64,000 nucleotides of DNA from PALSA-270 sp963770915 (lineage in GTDB: Bacteria > Acidobacteriota > Terriglobia > Terriglobales > Acidobacteriaceae). The stretch covers positions 186,001-250,000 of the forward strand of contig CAVYRG010000001.1 of the NCBI GenBank assembly GCA_963770915.1. Direction: 5' to 3'. Numbering within the stretch: the stretch's first letter is position 1; every line of letters begins with the position of its first letter. Positions 18,144 through 26,217 of the stretch are shown here, in pieces. The notes beneath the pieces are model-generated. The model had not been told where the DNA came from. It was given only the letters and a program-made list of their open reading frames with translations, and ran no database searches. The translations under genes were made by a program, and so were the position numbers.

Positions 18144-18683
18144 TCAAAGGGTTTCCTGTTCCTTGCCGTCAGCCGCATTGAATACGAGAACGTACTCGGC
18201 ACCAACGGTCTTACGGACAATAATGCGAATGGGCGGCAGGTCGTCCACCTCATTATTGCGCCGCACGATTCTCCACGTTACCCGCCAAACACCATAAGAA
18301 TCTGGTTCGATGAAGATGTGGGATGTGCTGGTCGCATCCACGCTGTTGAACGTTATGCGGATGTACCCACGTTTCTTCGATTGCCAGTGCTCCCAGATGA
18401 AGGCACGCGCATTCCCCATTGCAGAGGTGATTCGTGCTTTCTCCTCTTTCGGTCTTTTGTAAAACGCCTCTCGCGTAAACCTACGGCAATCAAAATGTCC
18501 CGCATCGTCGTACAGAGATAGATTTCTTTTTCCGGCGATTGCGTTGGTGGTGAAGCCTCCGTCCTTCGCTTGGAACGTGGCGACGTGGAGCGACCGCGTG
18601 TGATTTGCATCAGATACAGGTTGCTGCGCTATCACCGGATTGATAGGTAACGCCAGCATCGCGCCTAAAATCACGCCTCTCAC
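18144..18683 (-). CDS. Secreted hypothetical protein
   Basis: A 179-residue product with a signal peptide (MRGVILGAMLALPINPVIAQ). The mature domain shows alternating beta patterns (ARAFIWEHWQSKKRGYIRITF, HIFIEPDSYGVWRVTWRIV, IRIIVRKTVGAEYVLVF). No family was recognised. It is transcribed toward ispG with 138 bases between, and could be a periplasmic or outer-membrane-associated protein. Codon use looks less GC-biased than in the neighbouring housekeeping gene. Confidence 0.65.
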   Translation of the reverse strand: MRGVILGAMLALPINPVIAQQPVSDANHTRSLHVATFQAKDGGFTTNAIAGKRNLSLYDDAGHFDCRRFTREAFYKRPKEEKARITSAMGNARAFIWEHWQSKKRGYIRITFNSVDATSTSHIFIEPDSYGVWRVTWRIVRRNNEVDDLPPIRIIVRKTVGAEYVLVFNAADGKEQETL

Positions 18684-19015
18684 GGTTCAACACTTTACGC
18701 CGAGCCGGGGCAAGATTCTAGTGACTGACGTTATCAGGCGTTTACACTCAAAACCTCCCTGGCCTTCCATCCCCCACCTTAGCCGGGAATCGCCATGATT
18801 AAGCCTTTGACCTGTCTATTAGTATAGGGCCACACTGAGGACGGCCGGCCCATTCAACCCCGATTTTGGCTTGAATAGGGATTTTGAGAGATCGCCTGGA
18901 ACGAAGAGCAGGGAAGCAACTCCTACCTCACACAGCAAAAACCTCGTTGTGTAGCCGCCTATTCATGCGGGTTGACGGTGCGGTGGGCGTCCTTTTGGCC
19001 AACTAACGGGGGACC
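18684..19015. other. Gene-free stretch with MerR-promoter-like copy
   Basis: No reading frame with coding character was found here. The only notable element is a 42-base segment (18799-18840) that closely matches the promoter of the merR gene 950 bases further on. The rest is unremarkable. Confidence 0.5.
18799..18840 (+). repeat. Direct-repeat copy 1 of merR promoter region
   Basis: This 42-base segment is about 85 percent identical to 19754-19795. It keeps TTGACC and the GACCTGTCTATT / TATAGGG core, but the spacing to the would-be -10 is one base shorter and that box has decayed (CACACT). No gene follows it on the plus strand. It may be a relic of a duplication accompanying insertion of the toxin-antitoxin pair. 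Confidence 0.75.
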
Positions 19016-19354
19016 TCAGGAGGCTTTGCCCGCAGCGGCAGAATGAGCTCTAACATGCAGCTCTACGCCTTCTCGTTCTTGCAAGTAAGCGAGAATTTCA
19101 AAGAGATGGCTGGCGTTGGGATTGCCGGACGGGCCAAACATTCGCATCACGCTCTTAGGTTGCTTGCGCACAGCTTTACTAAGGCTGCGAAAACCTACAG
19201 TTGCGTTGATGTAATCGCGAAGGATCGCCTTTCCAGTTTCGACTTCGCCGGAAAGAAAACTCTCAACACCCTCTTTGAGGAGTTCTTTGCGGAAGAGATG
19301 ATCTCGGTCGGCCCGCGCCTTAATTGTTTGTTTGAAATCTCTTGTGAGCGCCAC
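19016..19354 (-). CDS. higA: HigA-type antitoxin (addiction-module antidote)
   Basis: A 112-residue protein with a GTG start overlapping the toxin's TAG by one base, i.e. the toxin-first HigBA order. It matches the probable addiction-module antidote family: EVETGKAILRDYINATVGFRSLSKAVRKQPKSVMRMFGPSGNPNASHLFEIL. The helix-turn-helix lies at about residues 55-90. It neutralises HigB and should bind the palindrome in front of the operon. The C-terminal 20 residues are poorly conserved and hydrophilic. Confidence 0.88.
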   Translation of the reverse strand: MALTRDFKQTIKARADRDHLFRKELLKEGVESFLSGEVETGKAILRDYINATVGFRSLSKAVRKQPKSVMRMFGPSGNPNASHLFEILAYLQEREGVELHVRAHSAAAGKAS

Positions 19355-19686
19355 TATTGTTCTCCCATCTTCTTGCGCTGCTTATATTCTTTCCAACGCT
19401 GGTGGGCCCTATTGATATCCAGTCGTTGATGCTGCTTTGTTCCACCGCCCAACAAAATCACCAGCGTATCGCCGTCTCTCCCGAAGTAGATTCTGTATCC
19501 AGGCCCAAAATCTATCTTGAATTCAGAGACTCCCTTGCCGACGCTTTTCGATTTGACTAAATTCCCCTGCGAAATTCTTATGATTGCGGTCGCAATTCTT
19601 GCTGCCGCGGCAGCGTTCAGCCGGTCAAACCAATCTTTATACGGGCTTCGCCCGTTCAGGTCTTCGTACTCGACAACCTGAATCAC
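19354..19686 (-). CDS. higB: HigB/RelE-type toxin (phage Gp49-like)
   Basis: A 110-residue RelE-superfamily mRNA interferase. The pattern is YEDLNGRSPYKDWFDRLNAAAAARIATAIIRI, then VSEFKIDFGPGYRIYFGRDGDTLVILLGGGTKQHQ and the RAHQRWKEY tail. The basic and aromatic catalytic surface residues are present. The GTG start lies only three bases after a TATAAT on this strand, so the transcript may be leaderless or nearly so. The antitoxin follows with a one-base overlap. Confidence 0.9.
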   Translation of the reverse strand: MIQVVEYEDLNGRSPYKDWFDRLNAAAAARIATAIIRISQGNLVKSKSVGKGVSEFKIDFGPGYRIYFGRDGDTLVILLGGGTKQHQRLDINRAHQRWKEYKQRKKMGEQ

Positions 19687-19689
19687 TTT

Positions 19690-19711
19690 ATTATAGTAAC
19701 ATATATGTTAC
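19690..19711 (-). promoter_or_regulatory. HigBA promoter -10 and palindromic operator
   Basis: On the minus strand TATAAT (19695-19690) directly follows the perfect 16-base palindrome GTAACATATATGTTAC (19711-19696). The palindrome fills the promoter spacer, as expected for conditional autorepression by the antitoxin or the complex. The -35 is unclear (TTGCAT at 19 bases spacing is the best candidate). Confidence 0.75.
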
Positions 19712-19753
19712 CGTATGCAAGAAGCAACTACGCCCCTGTCTAAATCGCAATAA

Positions 19754-19795
19754 TTAACCCTTGACCTGTCTATTGGTATAGGGTCCATGCTGAGG
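19754..19795 (+). promoter_or_regulatory. MerR-type promoter of the merR-family gene
   Basis: TTGACC (19761-19766) and CATGCT (19786-19791) are 19 bases apart. This over-long spacer is characteristic of promoters that MerR-family activators untwist. An imperfect dyad, GACCTGTCTA / TATAGGGTC, lies in the spacer. The ATG of the regulator is 11 bases after the -10, so autoregulation with a short leader is likely. A decayed copy lies at 18799-18840. Confidence 0.6.
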
Positions 19796-19802
19796 TCTGA
19801 AC

Positions 19803-20333
19803 ATGCTGAGCGTCTCCCAACTCGCCCGCCGCTACCGGCTGAGCCGCACCGCGATTCTCTACTACGAGAAATGCGGGCTGCTGAAACCGGCGCTGCGCAC
19901 CGAATCCAACTATCGGCTTTACGGCGAGCGGGAAGAAAGGCTCCTTGAGCAGGTTTGTCTCTATCGCTCCATCGGAGTGAGCGTGCGGGATATTGCGCGC
20001 ATGCTGGCGGCTCCGCAAAGCAAGCCGACCGCTTTGCTGAAACGGCGCCTGCAGGAGCTGGAGCAGGAAATCAGCCAGTTGCGCTCCCACCAGCTGCTCA
20101 TTCTGAAACTACTCCGCGGAAAGGGAATCGGGAGAACAAAACATATGACCAAAGAAAAATGGGTTTCCATCATGCAGGCGGCCGGCTTCAGCGAGGCCGA
20201 CATGCGCCGCTGGCACCAGGCCTTTGAGCACTCTTCACCCGAGGAGCACGAAGAATTCCTGAACTACTTGAAAATTCCGCCGCCGGAAATTCGCCACATC
20301 CGCGAATGGAGCGCGAAGGCAGCGGCAGAATGA
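19803..20333 (+). CDS. MerR-family transcriptional regulator
   Basis: A 176-residue protein. The N-terminal winged HTH (about 1-70) is LSVSQLARRYRLSRTAILYYEKCGLLKPALRTESNYRLYGEREERLLEQV, then IGVSVRDIARML. A coiled-coil dimer helix follows (about 78-105). The C-terminal segment WVSIMQAAGFSEADMRRWHQAFEHSSPEEHEEFLNYL resembles a region in MerR-like regulators that respond to organic ligands rather than metals. No metal-binding cysteines are evident. The target and inducer are unknown; no plus-strand gene follows directly. Confidence 0.85.
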   Translation: MLSVSQLARRYRLSRTAILYYEKCGLLKPALRTESNYRLYGEREERLLEQVCLYRSIGVSVRDIARMLAAPQSKPTALLKRRLQELEQEISQLRSHQLLILKLLRGKGIGRTKHMTKEKWVSIMQAAGFSEADMRRWHQAFEHSSPEEHEEFLNYLKIPPPEIRHIREWSAKAAAE

Positions 20334-20341
20334 CTCCAGGT

Positions 20342-20373
20342 CGGACGGGGCAGCAGACAAGCTGCCCCATCCG
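20342..20373. terminator. Hairpin between convergent merR and rseP
   Basis: The arms GGGGCAGC and GCTGCCCC flank a six-base loop, with partial extension (CGGA / TCCG). It lies in the 49-base gap between two converging genes, so it may act as a bidirectional transcription block, although neither side has a strong T-run. Confidence 0.5.
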
Positions 20374-20382
20374 CCGAGAAAC

Positions 20383-21723
20383 TTACGGCAGGCCCTGCAT
20401 CATGCCGGGCAGCGTCTTCACCAGATCGTTGTAGATCACCATAACGGCGAATAGCACCAAGAACACAAACGCTGCCTGGTAGATGCGTTCCTTGATCACG
20501 AGGCTGATGTCGCGCCGCATTAAGCCCTCGAGCGCCAACAAAAGAATCACTCCGCCGTCGAGAATAGGAATGGGAAGCAGGTTAAAAATTCCCAGATTCA
20601 GGCTGATGGCGGCGGTGAGCTGCAGCAGCGGCGTCCAGCCTTTTTCGCTGGCCGCCTCGCCGGCGGCCCGGCCGATTCCAATGGGGCCCTCGACCGTCCG
20701 CAGCGAGACCTTGCGCTGCACCAGCTTCTGCACCAATTCGAGAATCATGAAGGAGAGCTTTTTGTTATCGGACAGCGACTGCTGTAAAGCCGGCACAAAC
20801 GACAAGCGGCCCACCTTCATATCGGTTGTGCCCTGAAAGCCGATGCGATAACGCTTTTCGCCGTCAGAGTCCGCCAGCACCGGCTTGAGATGAAAGTCCA
20901 TGGTCTGCCCGTCGCGAAGGACCTGCACATCAACCGGATTGTCCTTGGTGGTTTGCAGAGCGTCGATCAACGCATCGATTCCCGGAACCGGCCGGCCGTC
21001 AAGGGCGGTAATGCGGTCGCCGGCTTGAATCCCAGCCTTGCTCGCCGGCATCCCCGGCTCCAGCGCGGCGACGATGATGGACTGCTCCGGTTCCCAGCCG
21101 GCGGAGCCGATCTCTGACGTGGTCACCGCGTCCGGAATAAGGGTCTTGGTGAAGATCTGGCTGCCCCGTTGTACCGTTATGTTCAGGGGCTGGTGCGCGC
21201 TCAGCGCGACTTGAGGACCAATTTGCTCCCAGGTGGGATTGGAAATTCCGCCCAGGCGAGTAATGCGGTCGCCCGGCTCGAGGCCGATTTTCGCCGCCGC
21301 CGAGTCAGGCTTGATCCACGCCAGCACCACCGGCTTATCCAAATAGAGCGCGTACTCGTAATGCACCATGTACACGGCGGTGAGCAGTACGATGGCCAGC
21401 AGAATATTCATGGTCGGTCCGGCAATGGCGATCAGGAAGCGATGCCAGCGCGAATGCGACATGAACTCATGTGGATCGCCGGTGCGCTCCTCCAGAATGT
21501 TCTCGCCGCTCATCTTCACGTAGCCGCCCAAGGGAAGCGCGTTAACGCGATAGTCGGTGTCGCCCCGGCGGAAGCCGAACAGCCGCTTGCCGAAACCAAT
21601 GGCGAACTGCTCGACGCGAACTCCCAGAAGCTTGGCCACGGCGTAGTGGCCGAACTCATGAATCAGAATCATGAAGCCGAGGATTACGGCCACCGCGACG
21701 ACTGCAGTTAAGAATCCCGTCAT
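20383..21723 (-). CDS. rseP: Site-2 zinc metalloprotease RseP
   Basis: A 446-residue intramembrane protease. HEFGH in the first TM region (FMILIHEFGHYAVAKLLG) supplies the Zn ligands, and LPIPILDGG near the C-terminus supplies the third ligand. Two PDZ domains lie between (around AAKIGLEPGDRITRLGG and ASKAGIQAGDRITALDGRPV). RseP cleaves anti-sigma factors and signal-peptide remnants in the inner membrane. The ATG at 21723 is preferred over an upstream frame that lacks membrane character. It is last in the leftward lipid/isoprenoid operon, 10 bases after dxr. Confidence 0.95.
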   Translation of the reverse strand: MTGFLTAVVAVAVILGFMILIHEFGHYAVAKLLGVRVEQFAIGFGKRLFGFRRGDTDYRVNALPLGGYVKMSGENILEERTGDPHEFMSHSRWHRFLIAIAGPTMNILLAIVLLTAVYMVHYEYALYLDKPVVLAWIKPDSAAAKIGLEPGDRITRLGGISNPTWEQIGPQVALSAHQPLNITVQRGSQIFTKTLIPDAVTTSEIGSAGWEPEQSIIVAALEPGMPASKAGIQAGDRITALDGRPVPGIDALIDALQTTKDNPVDVQVLRDGQTMDFHLKPVLADSDGEKRYRIGFQGTTDMKVGRLSFVPALQQSLSDNKKLSFMILELVQKLVQRKVSLRTVEGPIGIGRAAGEAASEKGWTPLLQLTAAISLNLGIFNLLPIPILDGGVILLLALEGLMRRDISLVIKERIYQAAFVFLVLFAVMVIYNDLVKTLPGMMQGLP

Positions 21724-21733
21724 AAAAGAAGTT

Positions 21734-22942
21734 CTACTCCCCTCGCAACCCAGCGGAAGCGACTCGCGGCCCGGCGGCACCGCCCATTTGCTCCACGGTC
21801 ACGCGCGCCGTCTGGCGGGCACAGCGGTCAGCTTCCAGCACCTGCTTAATAGATTCTAGTTTCCTGACTTCCGTTTCAGAAATGACATGCTCGATCACTT
21901 GGGGGATTTGATCGAATCGAATGCAACCGTCCAGAAAGGCTGCCACTGCAACCTCATCAGCCGCATTGAGTGCAACCGATTTCACTGCCTCGGACTCCGC
22001 CGCCTTATAGGCTAGCTGAAGGCAGGGAAATTTCTCCATATCAGGAGGACTAAACTCGAGGTGACGTAAGTCCATGACCGGGAAGCGCATATCGGAGGGC
22101 ACCCGCTCTGGGTAGGTCAACGCATACAAGATCGGCAGCCGCATGTCCGTCACCGAAAACTGAGCAAGTATGCTGCCATCCACAAACTCTACCATAGAGT
22201 GGATGGTCGACTGCGGGTGCACGATCACGTTCACCCGGCTGGGCGGCAAGCCGAATAACCGGCAGGCCTCAATCACTTCGAAGCCTTTGTTCATCAGAGT
22301 GGCCGAATCAACGGTAATCCGGCGCCCCATCTTCCAGGTAGGATGCTTCAACGCTTGCGCCACGCTGATAGTAGGGAATTCCGACTTGGGCGTATGTAGA
22401 AATGGCCCACCGGAAGCGGTGAGCCAAATGCGTTCCACTTCCTGCATCCGCCCGCCGCGCAGGCACTGATGAACCGCGTTGTGCTCGCTGTCGATGGGCA
22501 GCAGCGGCTTGCCTTGCCGCCGCGCCTCAGCGGTGATCAGCTCGCCCGCCGCCACCAGGCATTCTTTGTTCGCCAACCCAACCGATTTTCCGGCGCGGAC
22601 CGCTTCGTAAGTGGCCTCCAGCCCGGCCACACCGACGATCGCGCTCACCACAAAGTCTGCTTCCGGAAGCGTGGCCACACGAACCGCGCCTGCCGAGCCT
22701 GCGAGAACTTCGATCCCGCCCAGTCCTGCTGCTCCAAGCCGGCTACGCAGCATTTCCGCATCGCCTTCCGAAGCCACAGAAACAACTCGCGGTTTCCAGC
22801 GGGCCGCCTGCTCGAAAACCGCGTCGAGATTGCTGCCTGCCGCCAGCGACACGACTTGAAAGCGGTCAGGAAAGGATTCAACCACGCTCAATGTGCTGCG
22901 GCCAATCGAGCCGGTCGAGCCCAGGATGGCGATACGTTTCAT
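21734..22942 (-). CDS. dxr: 1-deoxy-D-xylulose 5-phosphate reductoisomerase
   Basis: A 402-residue MEP-pathway enzyme converting DXP to MEP with NADPH. Motifs are the nucleotide-binding GSTGSIGRSTL at the N-terminus, LANKECLVAAG, PIDSEHNAVHQCL (metal ligands) and TASGGPF. HPTWKMGRRITVDSATLMNKGFEVIEA is near the middle and PDMEKFPCLQLAYKA near the end. It follows the phosphatase gene by 25 bases and precedes rseP by 10, the usual dxr-rseP pairing. Confidence 0.97.
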   Translation of the reverse strand: MKRIAILGSTGSIGRSTLSVVESFPDRFQVVSLAAGSNLDAVFEQAARWKPRVVSVASEGDAEMLRSRLGAAGLGGIEVLAGSAGAVRVATLPEADFVVSAIVGVAGLEATYEAVRAGKSVGLANKECLVAAGELITAEARRQGKPLLPIDSEHNAVHQCLRGGRMQEVERIWLTASGGPFLHTPKSEFPTISVAQALKHPTWKMGRRITVDSATLMNKGFEVIEACRLFGLPPSRVNVIVHPQSTIHSMVEFVDGSILAQFSVTDMRLPILYALTYPERVPSDMRFPVMDLRHLEFSPPDMEKFPCLQLAYKAAESEAVKSVALNAADEVAVAAFLDGCIRFDQIPQVIEHVISETEVRKLESIKQVLEADRCARQTARVTVEQMGGAAGPRVASAGLRGE

Positions 22943-22967
22943 GAGTTCGGCTGATGCGGCTTAATGG

Positions 22968-23471
22968 TCACTTCGCGCCCGCCAACACGGCGGCGTAATG
23001 GTCGATCCAATTCCTCTGCTGTGCTGTTTCCGGGACATCGATCCCACGAGCGCGGCTCACGCGCATGATTGCTGCGTCAGGCGTTAGACCCTTGGTCACC
23101 AGCAAGCAGGAAGCAACCAGGCCGGTCCGGCCGATTCCCTGACGGCAGTGCACCAGCGCATTCGTTCCGCGCGAAAGACCTGCGTCGAGCTTCTCCAAAA
23201 TCGCGGTTAACTCTGACTCGGAATCTGGAACATCGCGGTCGGGAATCGGGAACGAGAGGAACTTCATGCCTTTTGCGACGGCTCGACTGGCCTCGTCGAC
23301 AAGATTCAGACTGCGCTCTTCCTGGGGCGTGAGCAAGGAAAGAACCAGGTCGATGCCAGAGCGACTCCAGTCCCCAATCTCGTCCTCCAGCCAGTCTCCT
23401 CCGCGTGGTCGCGCGGCTATCGCCAGCTTTCCCGGCCAGGGGCCATCCACCCAGCGAAACTCTGTTCCCAT
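22968..23471 (-). CDS. Dual-specificity/tyrosine protein phosphatase-like protein
   Basis: A 167-residue single-domain protein with the P-loop HCRQGIGRTG (HC-x5-R-T/S) at about residues 118-127. An upstream general-acid region (FPIPDRDVPDSESELTAI) fits the dual-specificity/PTP fold. It could act on phosphotyrosine, phosphoinositide-like or nucleotide substrates. An AAAGGAG site lies before the ATG. It is embedded between cdsA and dxr in the lipid operon together with a ParB-like gene, an unusual position. Confidence 0.87.
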   Translation of the reverse strand: MGTEFRWVDGPWPGKLAIAARPRGGDWLEDEIGDWSRSGIDLVLSLLTPQEERSLNLVDEASRAVAKGMKFLSFPIPDRDVPDSESELTAILEKLDAGLSRGTNALVHCRQGIGRTGLVASCLLVTKGLTPDAAIMRVSRARGIDVPETAQQRNWIDHYAAVLAGAK

Positions 23472-23474
23472 TAC

Positions 23475-23738
23475 CTAGGGTTGCTCCTTTGCGACGATTT
23501 CGCGGGGCAATGCGTCGACCTCCACACCGCGCTCCCGCAACACAAAAATACGGTGGTGCCCATCCAGTATAGTTCCATCCCGCCTCGTTTTCAGGCACTC
23601 CCGCTTGGGGGGACACAACGAGTCAAGCAGGACCTTTGTCGATAGGCTCCGCATGGACTGGAGTTTCAAAGGGTTGAGAGTATCTTGGGAATGAAGCGGG
23701 ACCAGCGGAGGGCGATCCGGCGCGCCTTCATCAACCAC
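23475..23738 (-). CDS. ParB-like nuclease-domain small protein
   Basis: The GTG at 23738 overlaps the cdsA stop (TAGTG) and gives 87 residues. The core LHSQDTLNPLKLQSMRSLSTKVLLDSL then DGTILDGHHRIFVLRERGVEVDALP matches the ParB/sulfiredoxin-like fold seen in small stand-alone proteins (GHHR motif). No HTH domain is present, so it is not a chromosome-partition ParB. Members of this fold bind nucleotides or act as nucleases or kinases. Tight coupling to cdsA and to the phosphatase suggests the three are made together. Confidence 0.68.
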   Translation of the reverse strand: MVDEGAPDRPPLVPLHSQDTLNPLKLQSMRSLSTKVLLDSLCPPKRECLKTRRDGTILDGHHRIFVLRERGVEVDALPREIVAKEQP

Positions 23739-24638
23739 TACTGTAGCACCCGCCAAGCCGCATAGTACCACAGCACGGGAGCCGCAAAGAGCAGCGCATC
23801 AATGCGATCCAGCATGCCGCCATGCCCCGGCAACAACGCTCCGGAATCCTTAACTCCCGCTCCGCGCTTGATCAGCGACTCCGCCAAATCCCCTAGTTGC
23901 GCCGCCACGTTGATTGCGGCCGAGAGCAGCAGAATTGGCAACAACGACGGGCGCTGCAGAGCGAAAATTCCATCCTTGCGCTCGATAAAATGAGCATTCA
24001 GCAGCCAGGTACTGATGAGTGTGGCGTGATTGAACAGCCACCATCCCAGCGCCAGGCTCGCAGCCAACGACGCGACCGCGCCTTCCCACGTCTTCTTGGG
24101 TGAGATGCGCGGCGACATCAAATGCCGCCCCAGCGTGCGTCCCACCAGATAGGCCGAAATGTCTCCCACCCAGACCAGCAGCAGCAGATACAAGAGCAGA
24201 AAAGCTCCCTGCCACTGCTGCCGCAATTGCACCAGAAATGCCAGCGGCAAGGCGACATAAGCAAACGCGAACACGGAAACCATGGCTGCCCCAAACGCGC
24301 CGCGTAAATCTTCGCGCTTCATTGCGAGCACAAGAAAGAGGAAGGGAATCATGGCCACGGCGAAAACCACCGTGCCGCTGAAAAACCCCGTCGAAGCCAA
24401 CGGCGTGCTCCCGTTGCCGCACGGCCAGGAATGCGAACAGCAACGCGAGAAGCACATAGGTTGGCAACTGGAAGGGCTGGATCCCGTATCCTTGCGCCAG
24501 TTTGAGCAGTTCTTGCGTCGCCAAAGCCGCCACCACCGCCGCCACCAGGGCCAGGACCGCGGTTGGGGCTCGCAACACTAACAGCAGCACAATAGGAATG
24601 AGGACAACTGCCGTGAAGATTCGTTTAAGCAGGTTCAA
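23738..24638 (-). CDS. cdsA: Phosphatidate cytidylyltransferase, frameshifted
   Basis: This membrane enzyme makes CDP-diacylglycerol from phosphatidate and CTP. The N-terminal part (MNLLKRIFTAVVLIPIVLLLVLRAP to YVLLALLFAFLAV) is in one frame from 24638. The rest, including WVGDISAYLVGRTLGRHLMSPRISPKKTWEGA and the signature GDLAESLIKRGAGVKDSGALLPGHGGMLDRIDALL, is in a frame offset by one base. The switch lies within 24411-24425 (minus-strand GCCGTGCGGCAACGG). Removing one base there would give a continuous protein of about 299 residues. cdsA is normally essential, so a sequencing/assembly error is likelier than a dead gene; a programmed shift is possible. Confidence 0.88.
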
Positions 24639-24704
24639 GAGGTTATCGGGAAGTCACAAGATTGTAAGCGAAGCGGACGACCGATGCATCTCAGCGGCAT
24701 CACG

Positions 24705-25514
24705 CTACTTTTTCGCTGCCGCGCCATTGTGATTCAAATCGTCCGCCAGCCCACCGTAACGCCGCTCCCGCTTTTGATACTCCGCGATACCTTCGAGCAG
24801 ATGTGCTCCGCGAAACTCCGGCCAAAGCGTAGGCGTGACGTAAATCTCGGCATACGCCGATTGCCAGAGCAAAAAATTGCTGAGCCGCATTTCGCCGCTG
24901 GTCCGAATCAGCAGATCGGGGTCGGGCAGGTGTCGCGTATAGAGATTCTGACAGATCGCTTGCTCGTCTATTTTCAAATGCTCGACACCGCCGTTGCAGG
25001 ATGCCGCTTCAAGCATGGAGCGAAACGCGTCCACCAGCTCCGAGCGGGCGCTGTAGTTAAGCGCTAGCGTGAGCACCATGCCGGTGTTCTGCCGCGTGGC
25101 ATCCCGCGCCCATCCCATTTTTTCCTGCACCACGTCGGGCAGCTCATGCAGCCGCCCGATGTATTCCAGCCGAATGTTGTTTTTATTGAGGGTGGGGACT
25201 TCCGCTTTCAGGTAGCGGCAAAGCAGGCCCATGAGGAAGTCCACTTCGCTCTTCGGCCGGCGCTTCCAATTCTCTTCCGAGAAGGCATACAGCGTGAGTG
25301 ACGGAATGCCAATACGCGCTGCCGTCTCCACTGTCGAGCGCACCGAGGCCACTCCGGCCCGGTGCCCGGCCACGCGCGGCAAATGCCTGCGCCGCGCCCA
25401 GCGGCCGTTGCCGTCCATAATAATAGCGATGTGTTTTGGGAGCCGCTGCCGATCCAGCCGCAAGTAAACTTCCGCTTCCTTGCGGTCCAGCCCCGCCGGA
25501 ATTGTCGCTTGCAA
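24705..25514 (-). CDS. uppS: Isoprenyl (undecaprenyl) diphosphate synthase
   Basis: This enzyme makes the C55 lipid carrier for peptidoglycan. Motifs are HIAIIMDGNGRWARRR, HRAGVASVR, LTLYAFSEENWKRR, PDLLIRTSGEMRLSNFLLWQSAYAE and the YGG tail. The TTG at 25514, with an AGAGG site, gives 269 residues, the usual length. A frame to 25736 would add 74 residues crossing into the divergent GNAT gene and is rejected. It heads the uppS-cdsA-ParB-like-phosphatase-dxr-rseP operon. Confidence 0.95.
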   Translation of the reverse strand: MQATIPAGLDRKEAEVYLRLDRQRLPKHIAIIMDGNGRWARRRHLPRVAGHRAGVASVRSTVETAARIGIPSLTLYAFSEENWKRRPKSEVDFLMGLLCRYLKAEVPTLNKNNIRLEYIGRLHELPDVVQEKMGWARDATRQNTGMVLTLALNYSARSELVDAFRSMLEAASCNGGVEHLKIDEQAICQNLYTRHLPDPDLLIRTSGEMRLSNFLLWQSAYAEIYVTPTLWPEFRGAHLLEGIAEYQKRERRYGGLADDLNHNGAAAKK

Positions 25515-25623
25515 GCGTAACCTCTGCTCTTGGCTGACGCTAACACAGGCTAACAGGTGATGCAATGAGAGGGAAGTGCCGGGGAAGGACCGTGCGGCAA
25601 TGCCATAATTGAGGTGGCGACAT

Positions 25624-26178
25624 ATGATTCCCTCGCTGACCACGTCTCGCCTCGGACTGCGACCGTTGCAACTCGCCGACGCGGAGCAAACGCAGCAATT
25701 GTTTCCGCATTGGGAAATCGTGCGATTCCTCGCCAAGCAAGTTCCATGGCCTTATCCCCCCGACGGAGCTTTTACTTTTTACCGCGACGTCGCGCTGCCC
25801 GCCATGGCGCGCGGCGAACAGTGGCATTGGTCGCTGCGGCTGAAGAACCATCCTGAGCAGCTTATCGGGAGCGTCTCGCTCATGAAGGGCGAATTCAATC
25901 GCGGTTTCTGGATGGGTCTGCCCTGGCAGGGGCAAGGCCTGATGAGCGAGGCGGTCAAAGCCGCAACCGCCTACTGGTTTGAAGAACTAGGTTTTCCGGT
26001 CCTGCGCGCGCCCAAGGCTATCGCCAACACCGCCTCGCGCAGAATCTCAGAAAAAACCGGCATGAGGATCATCCGGATGGAGGAGCGCGACTACGTCAGT
26101 GGCCGATTGCTCAGTGAGATTTGGGAAATTACCGCCGAAGAATGGCGTGCCCTTCGCGACAAAGCGAAGGTGAAGTGA
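25624..26178 (+). CDS. GNAT N-acetyltransferase (RimJ/RimL-like)
   Basis: A 184-residue protein from ATG 25624. It has the RimJ/RimL pattern: TTSRLGLRPLQLADAEQTQQLF at the start, WHWSLRLKNHPEQLIGSVSL, the acetyl-CoA loop region WMGLPWQGQGLMSEAVKAATAYWFEELGF, and ANTASRRISEKTGMRII. It acetylates an amino group, possibly on a protein N-terminus or small molecule; the substrate is not evident. It is divergent from uppS with about 110 bases between, so they may share a promoter region. Confidence 0.88.
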   Translation: MIPSLTTSRLGLRPLQLADAEQTQQLFPHWEIVRFLAKQVPWPYPPDGAFTFYRDVALPAMARGEQWHWSLRLKNHPEQLIGSVSLMKGEFNRGFWMGLPWQGQGLMSEAVKAATAYWFEELGFPVLRAPKAIANTASRRISEKTGMRIIRMEERDYVSGRLLSEIWEITAEEWRALRDKAKVK

Positions 26179-26217
26179 TGAAGCGACGGGCGTCCGCGCG
26201 CCGGTCTGCTCAAGTCT

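Noticed and set aside
23475..23738. The ParB-like gene as a chromosome partition ParB
   Set aside because: No HTH or CTPase-type motif and no parA neighbour; only the short GHHR core is present.
23850..24638. Treating the N-terminal cdsA frame as a separate 262-residue gene
   Set aside because: Only its first 75-80 residues look like CdsA; the rest is Arg/Gly-rich out-of-frame sequence. It is better read as one frameshifted gene.
25514..25736. N-terminal extension of uppS to 343 residues
   Set aside because: The extra part is Cys/Arg-rich without family similarity and overlaps the divergent GNAT gene; the TTG with AGAGG gives the normal length.
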